From contig VFFE01007737.1 in the NCBI GenBank assembly GCA_008921705.1, forward strand, positions 62,447-126,446: 64,000 nucleotides of DNA. The letters are read 5' to 3'. The position numbers and the translations under genes were made by a program. The DNA is from Burhinus oedicnemus. Taxonomy: Eukaryota > Chordata > Aves > Charadriiformes > Burhinidae. The number at the start of each line of letters is the position of its first letter. Within the stretch, counting starts at the first letter, position 1. The notes under the pieces are model-generated. The model did no database searches and was not told where the DNA came from. It worked only from the letters and a program-made list of their open reading frames with translations. Below are positions 1-10,405 of this stretch, piece by piece.

Positions 1-600
1 ACCAAAGACTGGTATCTGTCAAGGACTGGCATTTGTCAAAGACTGGCATGTCAGACAAAGGAGTGAACAACCTGACCTTGCTGCAAGTAAATCGTATAGA
101 TAACGGGAGCTGCTAACAGCATCATTATTGTATGCAAGAAGCGACCATCTGGTTAAAACCGGTCTTGCGGTTTGGAGCCCAGTCAACTCAGCTTTCTAGG
201 CCAAAGGTGAAAAGTGTACGGTGAAGAAGACTACGAGCCTTCCTCCAAAAGACCCCAGCCCACGACCACCAGATGGAAGTGCGCATGCGGCAAGAGGAGG
301 AGAATTATGATAATGAGTAGCCGGAAAGAATTATAATAGTCACACCCACACCGGAACTATTTGTAATAATCCCACCTATGCTAATGCATATGTATGTTGA
401 AACCTATGAATATGTATATCTTTATTGTATAAATTTCTGGTAAAATGTGCTGTTGGTGTGCGTGTACTTTGGAGGAGCGATCCCCCACGCACCCAGCGCT
501 GAATAAACATACCTGCTTTATAACTCTATCAGAGTTGTAGAGTTTGATCCGCGCGTCACGTGTGCCAGGACGACAAAATAGAATGGAATGGAGAATTACA
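1..600 (+). mobile_element. Endogenous retrovirus LTR, 3' portion (left end off-window)
   Basis: The block has the order of signals expected of a retroviral LTR read on the + strand. A TATA-like box (TATAAAT) lies at 428-434, an AATAAA signal at 502-507 is followed by a CTGCTTTA stretch common after avian LTR polyadenylation signals, and a U5-like tail ends near a CA dinucleotide at about 600, just before an A-rich tract. No gag, pol or env reading frame adjoins it on the right, so it is either a solo LTR or the right-hand LTR of an element extending off the left edge. The first 56 bases hold three 17-bp tandem units. A GCGCATGCGG motif at 281-290 resembles an NRF1 site. Family assignment is by general resemblance only. 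Confidence 0.6.
4..56. repeat. Three-copy 17-bp tandem repeat inside the LTR
   Basis: Units at about 4-20, 21-37 and 38-54 share the core GACTGG(T/C)AT followed by TGTC. Short direct repeats are common in the U3 region of LTRs, where they can act as enhancers. That role is inferred here. Confidence 0.6.
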
Positions 601-1690
601 CCACCATTAAAAAAAAAACCAAACAAAAAAAGCCAGCACTAAAAGCCCGGTCAAGCAAACACATGTTAGAATGAACATTAAAAGATAAAGGGAGCAGGAA
701 CTGTTGGAAAGGGAAGGAATGTATTTAGGACCAACATCGCTGAGACACTGGAGAAGGACTGTGATTTCTTAGAAAAACCAGCTCCAACCGGGTATTGGGA
801 GTGGGGTTCATCACCTCGGCAAAGGCGAAAGCCGCCGGCCCCAGCAGCTGCCAGACTAAAGCACAGCCAGACCCTCAGCTGCCCACGCAGCTCACATACT
901 GTTCGCAGGGCGCAGCTGCCACAAAGGCTCCTCACTTTGGGGACAACGTAATTTAATTTGTCATAAAACCACCTTTTGCTGAAACTGTGTGTGCCTGGCC
1001 TGCCTCCCCATGTGCTACTTAGCTAAATCTTCTTATGGCAAGACTTGCCGTGCATGTCAGAGGGAGCTACAGGCATCAGCTGGAGGGAGCAGATAACAAG
1101 CGGTCCCATCCCTGCACTGCCAGTGTCTGGGCGCCATGCCTAGCTGGGCTCCCCAGCTGCCTCGGTGTCCCTCCTGCCATGCTGCCTTGCTCCCCAGGCA
1201 CCCGGACCTTGCTCACCCCCTGGCACTGCCTGTCGTCCATCGACGTGCCACCACGACGCTCACACAGTTCTGTGGGTGCGTTTGATTCAGGAACCAATCT
1301 TGCTGGAAAAAGACACAAAGAGACATCATTTTTTGGCCAGAGCTGTTCTTCCACCCTGTTCCCCATGAACTCACACTGAACCCACCTGAACTGGTGGAGG
1401 AAAAAAGCATCTGGGACGAAAATGTGACGTTGCAGGGCTTTCCATGCTCCCAGCCATTGTGGCTCACTGACATGTTTTTTAAATCGCCGTAGGCAGACAG
1501 CAAACTGTTGGGAGCCAAGGCTTCATATCTGCAAGTGCCTGGGAAGGGCAAGGCTCAGTAGTGTCAGCAGCCCTGCCTGCGGCTGAGCACAGCCATCACG
1601 ATTTGTCACATCGAGGAGCAATATCACTTCCTCCTCTCCCTCCCAGACTGCTGCGGTATCAATAAGGATGAGCGCCAGTGCTGGGCTGTG
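601..1690. other. Intergenic stretch, nothing recognised
   Basis: An A-rich tract follows the LTR at about 609-631. The remainder has short overlapping open frames on both strands, none with a recognisable domain or a convincing exon structure. By mammalian synteny TRIP4 might be expected to diverge leftward from PCLAF, but I see no TRIP4-like peptide on the - strand here. Confidence 0.4.
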
Positions 1691-2190
1691 GGTGCCAGGG
1701 GAGCTGGGGGGAGCAGGGTGAGGGGAGACACCCTGAGGGGACCAGGCTGAAGGGACCCACACTGAGGGGAGAGACCCTGAGGGGACCTGTGCTGAAGGGA
1801 CTGGGCTGAGGGGAGCAGCGATGAGGTGAGAGACCCTGAGGGGACTCACACTGAGGGGACCAGGCTGAGGGGAGCAGCGCTGAGGGGAGACCCTGACGGG
1901 ACCCGCATTGAAGAGAACTGCGCTGAAGGGAGCAGGCTGAGGGGAGCGGCATTGAGGGGGGAGACCTTGAAGAGACCCGTGCTGAGGGGAGAGACTCTGA
2001 GGGGACCTGCGCTGACGGGTCCGTGTTGAGGGGAGCGGCGTCGATGGGAGAGGGCTGAGGGGCCTGGTCCGAGGGGACGGGGGCTGAGGGGAGCAACACT
2101 GAGGGGAGCGACCCCGAAGGGACGCGGCTGAGGCAACAGGGCTGAGGAGAGCGGGATAAGGGGAATGTGCTGAGCGGAGCGACCGCGAGG
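1690..2190. repeat. Degenerate 14-15 bp minisatellite upstream of PCLAF
   Basis: About thirty imperfect copies of a unit with core CTGAGGGGA and a variable 5-6 base spacer (for example CCAGG, GCAGCG, GACC) follow one another. Few units contain stop codons, so several frames stay open on both strands. This produces long proline- and serine-rich shadow ORFs of repeating Ser-Pro-Gln type on the - strand. The array ends at the edge of the PCLAF CpG island. Confidence 0.8.
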
Positions 2191-2199
2191 GCAGCGGTC

Positions 2200-2327
2200 C
2201 GAGGGGATCCGCGCGCCGCGCCTCAGGGAGGGGAGCGCCCCGCGCGCTCCCATTGGCAGCCGCTGACCAATGGCGTTTCCCCGCGGGCGGTGGCATCTCC
2301 CGCGCGGGGCGGGCGGCGGTGGCGGGG
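2200..2327 (+). promoter_or_regulatory. PCLAF CpG-island promoter with paired CCAAT boxes and E2F-like sites
   Basis: GC-rich, CpG-dense sequence runs directly up to the PCLAF start codon. Two NF-Y-type boxes face each other: ATTGG at 2252-2256 (CCAAT on the - strand) and CCAAT at 2267-2271. Downstream are TTTCCCCGCG at about 2276-2285 and TCTCCCGCGC at about 2297-2306, both resembling E2F-type sites. No TATA box is evident. NF-Y plus E2F or DREAM control is typical of S-phase genes, and PCLAF is a known member of that class. The transcription start itself cannot be placed from sequence. Confidence 0.6.
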
Positions 2328-2370
2328 ATGGTGCGGACGAAGGCGGGTTGCGGCGGGGTCTACCGCAAAG
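2328..2370 (+). CDS. PCLAF: PCLAF coding exon 1
   Basis: The exon runs from ATG at 2328 to the donor AAAG|GTGCGG and encodes residues 1-14 plus the first base of codon 15. The TAYRK-type segment (VYRK, 11-14) matches the end of the first coding exon in the family. The preceding bases GCGGGGATGG give a G at +4 but a G rather than A at -3. Confidence 0.9.
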
Positions 2371-4467
2371 GTGCGGGACGGGACGGGACGGGACGGGACG
2401 GGACGGGACGGGTGAACAGAGGGGACAGCCCGGAGCCGCCGCTCACCGCTCCGCTCTCCCCGCAGTGCTGGCTGCCCGGGCTCCCCGGAAGGTGCTGGGC
2501 TCCAGCAGCCTCAACGCGGGACCGTCGCCAGTCGCCAAGAGAGGTGAGAGCGGGGCGCGGCCGGGGCTCTCCGCCCGGCCGGCCTGCGGCGGGGCTGACG
2601 GCCGCGCTCCCCGCTAGGCGAGGGTCGCCGTGTCGGGGCGAACCCGGTGTGCGTTAGGCCCGTCCCCGCCTGGCAGAAGGGCATCGGCGAGTTCCTGCAG
2701 CTGCCGCAGAAGGAGAACCGGGAGCCCGACGGAGAGGCGGCGGGGAGCAGCGGCCTGGGGCCGGCCGCCACAAAGTAGGTGTCGGGGCTCGAGGGGGGGA
2801 GGCAGCCCCCATCTGCCTCCCCTCAGCCCCCCCTGCGAACCTCTGGGGCTTTCTTAGGAGCGCATCTAATCGCGAGTTTCCTCTCAGCCTTGGAAACAGC
2901 GCTGCAAGTCCCTACAAACCGAAATTGCAACGAGGGGGGGCTGAAGGAGGTGCAGAAGTGTTGTACCTTGGGCAGGGAAGGAGCACCGGGTGTATCAGAG
3001 AGGCAAAACACAGTAGGTACGCTTGAGGAGTTTCGGTGGTCAGCTGTGGCCCGGCTCTCGAGATGTGCTGCTTCAACTTAATGTTCACTTCCTTTAAAAA
3101 AAGGAAAAATTTATGATAGAGAGCTAAAACCGCCTGCAGAGCAGCAGCGATGCACGTAGCTGTCATTGCTGCAGATGGTGCTCCATGGCGTTGCTTTAAA
3201 GTGTGTGCCTGTATTGTCAGAGTGTGGTCTGTGGGGTGACATTAAACAGCAAAATCCCTGGCACTTTCAAACAATACTGCGAGTGGCATGCCTGGCTGCC
3301 TCCAAGGGCCCTGTTGAGGGCTGTCAGTGCATCCTTGGATGAAACAAATTGTGACTAGTTTTCCTCCATGACTGCTTTGAAACTACAATTTAATTTTGAA
3401 GGAGCAAGCGACCACTAAAAAGTTGATAGTTGTGTCTGCTAACCTTCATATCCTCACTGAAATAACATTTCTCAGCAAAGTCTGGTAAAACACAGCATCC
3501 GTCTCCACTGACCTCAAGGGGCTTTTCTAAAAATGGGTGCAGTAATTGGTAGTTCAGGCAAATTCTCTGTGCTCAGACATGCTTTGTTTGCATACAGACA
3601 AGAGCGATGTGACTCTCCGTGGCTGTCAGCTCTGTTTCAGAAAAGCTTAGGAGACCGCTAGCGACTTCTGTACATCAGAAATTGAATTGCTCTACCAAGC
3701 TGACACTTCAAATGTTAACTTGTAGGCAGCACTACTGACTAAAAAGGCAGCAGTGTGAAACATTGTCTTACAGAGACTCTGTTCTCAGTTGCCAAGGGTT
3801 TGGGGTTTTTTTCACCAAATACAGATAATCCTAAACTGTCTGGGGACGGCCCCATAAGAATTAGTCCTGAATTGTACTGAAGGATAAGCAAACAGTAAGG
3901 ACCAGGTGGTGATAAACCTGCAGAGAACACACAGTGTTGCCATCTAAAATGATTTACAGCTTCCCAGTGTGTTCTGGAAGAAGCAAGAGAAGTGCTCGCT
4001 TAACTGCGCAACTTTTCTTTTCTAGTCACCATGGGTAAGTTAGTCAGGTTGAAACTCAGGCGTGAAATGGGAGTTAAATTTTCAGCTACCTAGAAATGAT
4101 GTGGAACCTGCATGGGGCCCTCTGGGTCGAGAAGGACACACAGAGGATGACCAAGGATGTATCGGTGTACGATGTTTTCTGCACTGAACTAGGCTTTCCC
4201 ATTTGAAAGATAGGTGTGTGCTGCTTAATTTGGGCTCCTAGCACTTAGGATAAAGTAGCTTGTATCGATCCTAAAGTCTCTAGTCTGGGGCTAGTTAAAG
4301 TAATTTGGGTCACCCAGCCTCAAGGAAAAAGGGCTATGTTAGTTGTAGCCTTTCAAAGGAGTTGATTGAGTTCTGCTAATTGAATTGGTAATGCTTTTTG
4401 CAGAGCTCACCCCCTGCCACGAGATCCTGCAGAAGATGGCGAGTCCTCTGAAGAAGAGCAGATATGA
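2328..4467 (+). CDS. PCLAF: PCNA-associated factor PCLAF (PAF15), complete, four coding exons
   Basis: Joining 2328-2370, 2466-2543, 2618-2774 and 4404-4467 gives an uninterrupted frame of 113 residues plus TGA, against 111 in human. All introns are GT-AG, with phases 1, 1 and 2. The N-terminus starts MVRTKA, and APRKVLGSSS at 20-29 matches the family core. Lys14 and Lys23 align with the two lysines of human PAF15 that are mono-ubiquitinated. The PCNA-interacting (PIP) box is QKGIGEFL at 60-67, followed by a KEN degron at 72-74 and the GSSGLG segment at 83-88. The C-terminus is acidic (ESSEEEQI). The family protein is small, nuclear and largely disordered; it binds PCNA and acts in replication-coupled repair and maintenance methylation. 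The last PIP residue is Leu here, where human has Phe. The conserved tail and splice frame across all four exons argue for a functional gene. Confidence 0.93.
2371..2465 (+). repeat. Intron 1 of PCLAF with (GGGAC)n pentamer array
   Basis: This intron is only 95 bp. From 2375 to 2412 it is seven GGGAC units plus GGG, beginning four bases after the donor. Runs of three G separated by two bases could fold into G-quadruplexes in DNA or in the nascent transcript. The intron ends in a pyrimidine-rich CTCTCCCCGCAG acceptor. Confidence 0.85.
2466..2543 (+). CDS. PCLAF: PCLAF coding exon 2
   Basis: This 78-base exon completes codon 15 (Val) and encodes LAARAPRKVLG and a Ser/Pro-containing linker ending AKR. 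It carries Lys23, equivalent to human Lys24. The donor is AGAG|GTGAGA. The following intron (2544-2617) is only 74 bp and ends CCGCTAG. Confidence 0.9.
2618..2774 (+). CDS. PCLAF: PCLAF coding exon 3 (PIP box and KEN box)
   Basis: This 157-base exon encodes ANPVCVRPVPAWQKGIGEFL, then the KEN motif and GSSGLG. It ends at ACAAA|GTAGGT inside a lysine codon. The stretch NPVCVRP, then WQKGIGEF, is the most strongly family-diagnostic part of the gene. Confidence 0.92.
2775..4403 (+). other. PCLAF intron 3
   Basis: A 1.63 kb intron bounded by GTAGGT and TGCTTTTTGCAG. It is AT-richer than the first three exons. It has no recognisable repeat or nested gene. Confidence 0.75.
4404..4467 (+). CDS. PCLAF: PCLAF coding exon 4
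   Basis: Taking the acceptor at 4403, the split codon AA|A gives Lys. The frame then reads AHPLPRDPAEDGESSEEEQI and stops with TGA at 4465-4467. This parallels the human tail KACPLQPDHTNDEKE in position and acidity, which fixes the splice choice over the alternative AG two bases downstream. The 3' untranslated region begins at 4468. Confidence 0.87.
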
Positions 4468-5060
4468 TTGACCCCAACTTTAATGATAAACCATGTGTCT
4501 CCTATACTCCAGTTGTTATTTGTATGGTCTTTTACAGCTTATCTTCAGCTTGTTGTACGGAACTAAAAGTATATTTGAGAGGCTGCAAGAACTTTTTTGC
4601 AAAATTATGGTGAAATTAATATATACTTTTTGAAGCTTAGCATTCAATGTGAGTCACTGTCTTAATTTTTATCTTGGTTTCCTTGAGTTCCTCAGTGACT
4701 GCTGCATACCGTGCAGCTTTTATATTTTGATTGCCTTGTCCTTGCCCAAGACTTACATGATCATGCTTGTTCTGGTTTTAAAAACCAGATCTTCAGTTTT
4801 CTACTACAGTGAAACATTCTGAAAAGACATCCATGTCATGTCTTTATTGAACTGTTAACAACAACCTCTTTATCCGAAGGTGGGAAAGCTGGGTTTGAAA
4901 AGACATGGGTGAGGTGGAAGGGCAGCTGTCACTTGCTATGATTTAGAAGTGAAGTTTAATTAAAACAAACTGAGTTGTTCTAATGAATCAAACCCTTGAA
5001 AGCCTAGGGAGCAATAAACTGCTCAAAATAAATGAAACTTGTTACCATGAAGGGCCTGAG
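4468..5060 (+). terminator. PCLAF 3' UTR and polyadenylation signals
   Basis: Two AATAAA hexamers lie at 5013-5018 and 5027-5032, about 550 bases after the stop codon. Cleavage would be expected shortly after, roughly 5040-5060, and GT-rich sequence follows after about 5100. No earlier AATAAA is obvious, so this is the likely end of the PCLAF transcript. Confidence 0.7.
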
Positions 5061-8000
5061 GCTGCTGCCCAGCTTTTGGGGTAATTTATATGAAAGATTG
5101 ACTGGGGTGTTGTAGAAAAGAAGCAATGGGCCTTACTCTCAGGGGTTCTGCTGCTGCTCTTAGAAGCACCACAAATGATCGGAGTAGAGTTGAGCTGATG
5201 AAAATGAGGGGAAATTAGTGGCAGCTCCAGTAGATCAGCCTGGTATATTTTTCCTGGGGAAAGCAGGGAACACTGTCTAAAAGTCTCTTCCTAAAAAGTC
5301 TGCAAATAAAAAGGGAGATCATTACAGAAAAGCAGTTAAAGTTATTTGAATGAGAAGTAGCAAGTGAAGATTTCTCTGTAGTAGAAACTTCTAAAAAGGT
5401 TATGTAAATTAAGAGGAAAAAGCTCGTGAGAAAGGGTTGCAAAAACTACAGACTACTTTGCCATGATGTCACAGAAAATAACAAAAAAAAACCCCCTTGC
5501 TTTCTGATTATTTTTTTTAGTGAACTGAAGCACAGCACTAGTAAGACAACAACTGAACTGGCTGGTCTGTAAGTAGCTGCATGAGATCTTATCTTCGTTC
5601 CCTGTTGTAAACCACCGGGTACCTGTGTCATGCAGGAAATGGGTCAGCTGGCGCTCTGATAGCAGGTATTTTCTTTCTTGGTGCAGAGAAGCAGGAAGGT
5701 CTGTGTGATCTTAGTAACTTTGTTAGTTATCTCAGCCTTCCTGGCAAAGGACAAATACTCAGCATGCAGAAATACTCCCCTAGCCCTTTGTTAGCCTGAG
5801 TGTAGTACTCCTGCTGCAGCGAAGGGCTTGTTTAGGTGAGGAAATGGGCTGGTGGAGTTGAGATGCTCACGCTTAAGGAGAGCTAGGGTGGGTATTCCCA
5901 AGCAGGGAATTGCAGCTACGGTGGAGCAATCCATGTGCCGCTTCAGGTCCCGTGGCTATGGAGGCACTGTGGGTGGCTCTTTCCTTTCGCATTTGACCTG
6001 CCAAACTGGCTGTAGTCCTCGATCATGGTTTCTCCTCTAAAGCTGCCCTGGGAGCCAGCAAAAAACACTGCACTCTTACCAGATCTGCGCCTGCACAGAC
6101 TCTTGTGCTCATCGCCTTTAGCAGGTGCAAGCTGGGGAAGGGAGAAGGTCTAAGAGCCACTCTTGGCAAAATTAAATCAAGGCTGGTCTCCCAGGCCCGT
6201 GGTCAAGGAACAGCACTGGTGAAGACCTGAACAAACAAGCTCTGGATTGCTCTGACCTACGAGTCATTAAAAAGTTAAAATCTGATGGAGCTGGAACATG
6301 AGCTGCTGCAGAAGGACAGGATGAGAAGAGCATGCCCAAAAGAAGCTCAGATCAAATATTTGCCTACATGGTACATGTCTACCCTGCCATAAAATCTCAT
6401 AAAAGAGCAAAACTGAGTATTAAGGAGCAGCTAAACCTGCTTTTGCTTCTAATAAATCCATATGCTCACTCTGCACAGGTAAAAGAAAACCCTGACGTTT
6501 ACATCAGGAACTGCAGGCTTAAAGCTAAGGCCCCACTTTTTTTCATGGAACAGCAGTTTCTGCACAAAACGCAGGAAAAGGTGTTAGCTCAGACGCATTC
6601 TCATCCTGGTGGGAATATGGAGGAGCAATCTTCAGCGTGTGAGCAGGAATGCTGTGCTGGGGCTGGGGCAGGGGTAGGGGCGATTTAGCTCCTGCCTTGC
6701 CCCTGCTGCTAACCTTTGAGTTTGGCTTTGTAGGGGAAACGGGAACAGCGCCCAGCTATTCTGAAAATGAGGAAAAATAATCTAAGAGGGAGAGAAAGTG
6801 CTAAAGAAAAGAGCACCAGACAACTAGAAATAAAATTTATAGATAAGACCCCAAAGACTTGAAGAAGGTTTCCATATCCAGCTATTTTTTTCCCCAGCTA
6901 TTGTTAAATTCTCCTTAAAACAGCCCTGCATAGGTCTTTGATTGCTTAGGGAGCTATACCTGTACCGTGCCACCCCAAATATATTGTTGAACAATTTAAA
7001 TCTATGGCTACAAATGCTTTAATCCAGCAATATAATTAATAGCAAAGTTTAACGTGGTAAAACAGGGTCGCGTGCAGTGTTGAAAATAAGTTCAAGACAA
7101 GGATAAATTGGCTGTGTCACCGTGCTGGGTGCAATGTTACACAGTGTAACAGAGGTTTTCCCCATGCAGTGGGATTTCTAGAGTTTTAGGGCAAGAGGTA
7201 TAGTCTGGGGAACCTCTTAAGGAGAACAATCATTTCTTGTAAGTTTAAAGAATTATTTGATAGCAATGCTCTTTTGGTTAAATCCATATGAAGACCTCAA
7301 CTCCCTGATTTTTTAACAGGGGGGGAAAAGAGAAGAATACAAAACCAGCTAAATCCCAGTGCTTGTGAATGCCCTCAGTAATTAGGATTTTCAATTTAAT
7401 TTATGAAATAGAGAACGAGAGCAAGCTGAGACCTGCCAGCAAAAGTAAGACCCACCGCTGTGACCCAGTACTGACCAATTTTTTAATCTCGACTTATTAA
7501 CGCACTTATAAGCATCCACTTAAAAAAAAAAATAAATACCCAGAGCTGACAATAGATGTCAGTAGCATCTCCAGCTACCAGACGCTTGACCCAGCTAGTG
7601 AGCAGCCCGATGCTCGTTTTGCCTTCTTCCAATATATTTATTTCAGGAACGTGCGGGGAATATATAAGCTTATTGATGAGAGTCTGAAATTGCTCGTTGG
7701 TTCCTGAGAGTCAGCATTATCTCGCTAAGTAATGGTCTCCCTGGGAAAAATAGCATCAACAAAATCACCTGCCGTTTCACCTGCGAAATCACTGTGGCTT
7801 GCTCAAAGCCAGTGTTGGAGGGGCAGGGACAGGCAGCAAGGGGAACACGCTCCCCCCAGCAGACGGGTTTTTTCCCATTTCCAACACACTGAGTTTTCTC
7901 CTGATAGTCCAAATTATTCTTCTGACCCCTGACCCCAAGAGCATCGCAGCCCTGAGAGCACTACGGAGCATTAAACTGCCTTGAACAGCCACAGGTGCGC

Positions 8001-9757
8001 TCCCTGCCCATGCCTGAAAGGTCCAGGAACTCCTTTCCACCCAGGCTGGTGCCACCTGGACCTTTCCTGCAGGAAGTTGGATGGACCAACATTGACAGCG
8101 ATTCATTGCTGGTTCCAGCTCCTCGATGGCTTTTGGTCCACCAAGCCAACCCAGGCCAGCAGAAGCAAGGTTTCTCCCCTGGAAAAAGGGCTGGTTCCCC
8201 ACAGAATGTCCAAAACGACCCTTCTCCATCCACACCGGGGCTTGGACTGAGCCCCATGGAGGTGGGAAGGGGGAAAAGGGCGAGGGATGATGTGGTGGGA
8301 GAGCGGGCAAGGGGGTTGTGGAGATGGGGTGAGAGCCCAGGGGTTGCTGCTGGAATAACTGGATGTGTCTTTCGGTAGGTGCTCTTGGGTGCTCCAAAAG
8401 CAACTGCAAAATGAGCACAAACGGGGTGTTCAGGAGCGATGATAGTGGTGTCTAGAAGATAAGAAATCCTAAAGGTCTAATATGTTGAATTTTAAATCTT
8501 AGGGGGCAAAATTATCTTTGTCTGGGCAAGAGAGTGTGGTGGGATGAACCCCATCCTTTTCCATCCCCATGGCCTAAGGCTTTTCCCTCTTTAAATAATG
8601 TGGGATAATCACAAAGTCCTGCTGCTCCAGAGCATTTTCAAGCTTTTCCCAGCAGATCCTTTCTGCCCCCGTGTCCGAAACAGGATATGTGGAACATTTC
8701 TGTTGGATCTAGCTCAGCTGGACTGGCAGGATCTCCTCTGGCTCTCTCGTGGCCGGTTGCTGTGCAGGGCGGCAGCTGGTCGGCGGGGCGAGCAGATGTC
8801 CCTGCCGAAGGGATGCAGGTGGAGGGGAGGGGGGGAAAGGGCCATCAGCTGTCAGACTGTGCCTTCTTGTCCTGCCGCGGGAATCCAGTGTGAAACCTCA
8901 GGGACCTCCTCCCCCAGATGGGGGGTTTTCATCACTTTTTCTGACTTTTTCTGACTTTCAAGGTTTTTCCTAAAAAAAAAAAAAAAATTACGCTGCACTG
9001 TGGCACATACGATGTCCACTTAATACCACTGGTTTTTTTTTACTTCAACTCCTTGAAATTAAGCCTCCCTGCTGCAGACGCCACAGTTTTGATTTCAGAA
9101 GCTGCCTGCTTATGCTAAGGGAGTTGCACAGGATGCCCTATCGCACAGGAGCACTGTTAATTTCGGTAAATGCCAAGCCTGTTCACCTATATTTCTGCTC
9201 TGGATTGAATGATTACAGGGGCCGTTTCCATCGGGAGAGAGAAGGATGAGACCCTGGTACCTTCTCACTCTACATGGTTGCTCCTCTGCTCTCACATTCC
9301 TGACAAAATACGCTCTTTTAATAATTGTATCTTTCTCTGACTTTGTTTTTTCTCTTTGCACGCTCACAGTCAGCATCACCCAGAAAGATATGAGGTCTCT
9401 TTGCGCTTGTGTCCTGCGAGGTCCCCCCCTGCCCCACGCTGATCTGGTGCTGGTGTCAGGGTGGTGCCTCCCTGTGCCTGAACAGGAGCTTTATTGTCCT
9501 TCCCGCTGCCCTGGACAAAGGGGTTTTGTCCTGCCCACCAGCTTCCGCCTGCCGCCCCGCCACAACGAGCTGGTTCATCCCAACTGGAGACACTGCAGTA
9601 GTTTCAAGAACAAAAGCAGGACGTTCCTTTCTTGGGAATCGTTCAGGCTTCTCACCTTTCTTGGTTGAGGATGCAGAGCTGAGTGTCGGCTCGTAGAAGC
9701 TCCAGTGGGGTAGTCCTAACCCACCCAAGACACTTCTGGGTCAGCTGCAAGCCCCTT
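5061..9757. other. Intergenic DNA between PCLAF and the 9.8 kb LTR
   Basis: I find no supported gene here. Several open frames occur (for example 6332-6688 on + and 7789-8418 on -), but none shows a recognisable domain. Those at 7.8-8.4 kb overlap in several frames on both strands, as expected of GC-rich sequence rather than coding selection. An A-run lies at 8972-8986. Confidence 0.5.
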
Positions 9758-10405
9758 TGTTATGGTTTGAGAAACCCACAACAATTTATTGTCATTTAGA
9801 CAATTATTCTATCACCTGATGACCCCTCCCCACCTGGGAAGGGGATTGGGAAAAAACAAGGAAACCTGAGAGTTGAAATAGAAACAGATTTGATAGAATA
9901 AGACTAGATAATTAACAGTAATAACACTAAAGAACCAATATTGATCCCAATACCAATATAAAATATCCAAGGATTATACTCAGCCCACTATATCTGTAGG
10001 AAGCTGTGCACTCCCAGCAGTGGACAGCCAATGCCAGACACTACCAGCACTATGGCTTCGGGAGGAAGGGAAGGGCTCAGGGCTCCGGCACCGGGGCAAG
10101 GAGTTCTTAGGATTGCAGCCATCAAGGGAGAGAGAGAACTCCTCAGCAAACTTTCTAATTTCTATTGAATGTGTCATTCATGGTATGAAATAATCCTGTT
10201 GGCCAGCTTGGGTCAAGTGCCCGGGTCTTGCTCCCCCTCATTCCCACACCTGGTGAGCTCAAAAACACCGAGACCTGGAAGCCCGCACACCATGGCTGGC
10301 TGTAAAGTCAGTATTTTCACAAATTCAGACACTAGAGTCTTCTAAAAGTGCCATTTTCTCAGGCTTTAGAAGAGAAATTAATCCTGTATCGCTCAAACCA
10401 GGACA
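9758..10405 (-). mobile_element. Solo LTR of an avian ERV, antisense, with perfect target duplication
   Basis: Read on the - strand the element starts TGTCCTGGTTTGAG and ends CTCAAACCATAACA, so the outer ends are TG...CA with imperfect inverted termini. The 648-bp unit is flanked by CCCCTT at 9752-9757 and again at 10406-10411, a perfect 6-bp target-site duplication. A - strand AATAAA lies at 9785-9790 near the 3' end. No retroviral coding sequence is present, so this is a solo LTR left by recombination between two LTRs. The termini resemble avian ERVL-type LTRs. The 6-bp duplication is longer than the usual 5 bp of that class, so the family is uncertain. Confidence 0.8.

Noticed and set aside
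1523..2296. 257-codon - strand ORF rich in Ser-Pro-Gln
   Set aside because: It is the translation of the minisatellite. Other frames are open over the same units, and there is no domain or conserved start.
6332..6688. 118-codon + strand ORF
   Set aside because: No recognised domain, a low-complexity Gly-Ala tail, and no neighbouring exon or polyadenylation evidence.
7789..8418. 209-codon - strand ORF
   Set aside because: Four or more other frames on both strands are open over the same interval. The product has no recognisable domain, and no splice or promoter context is seen.
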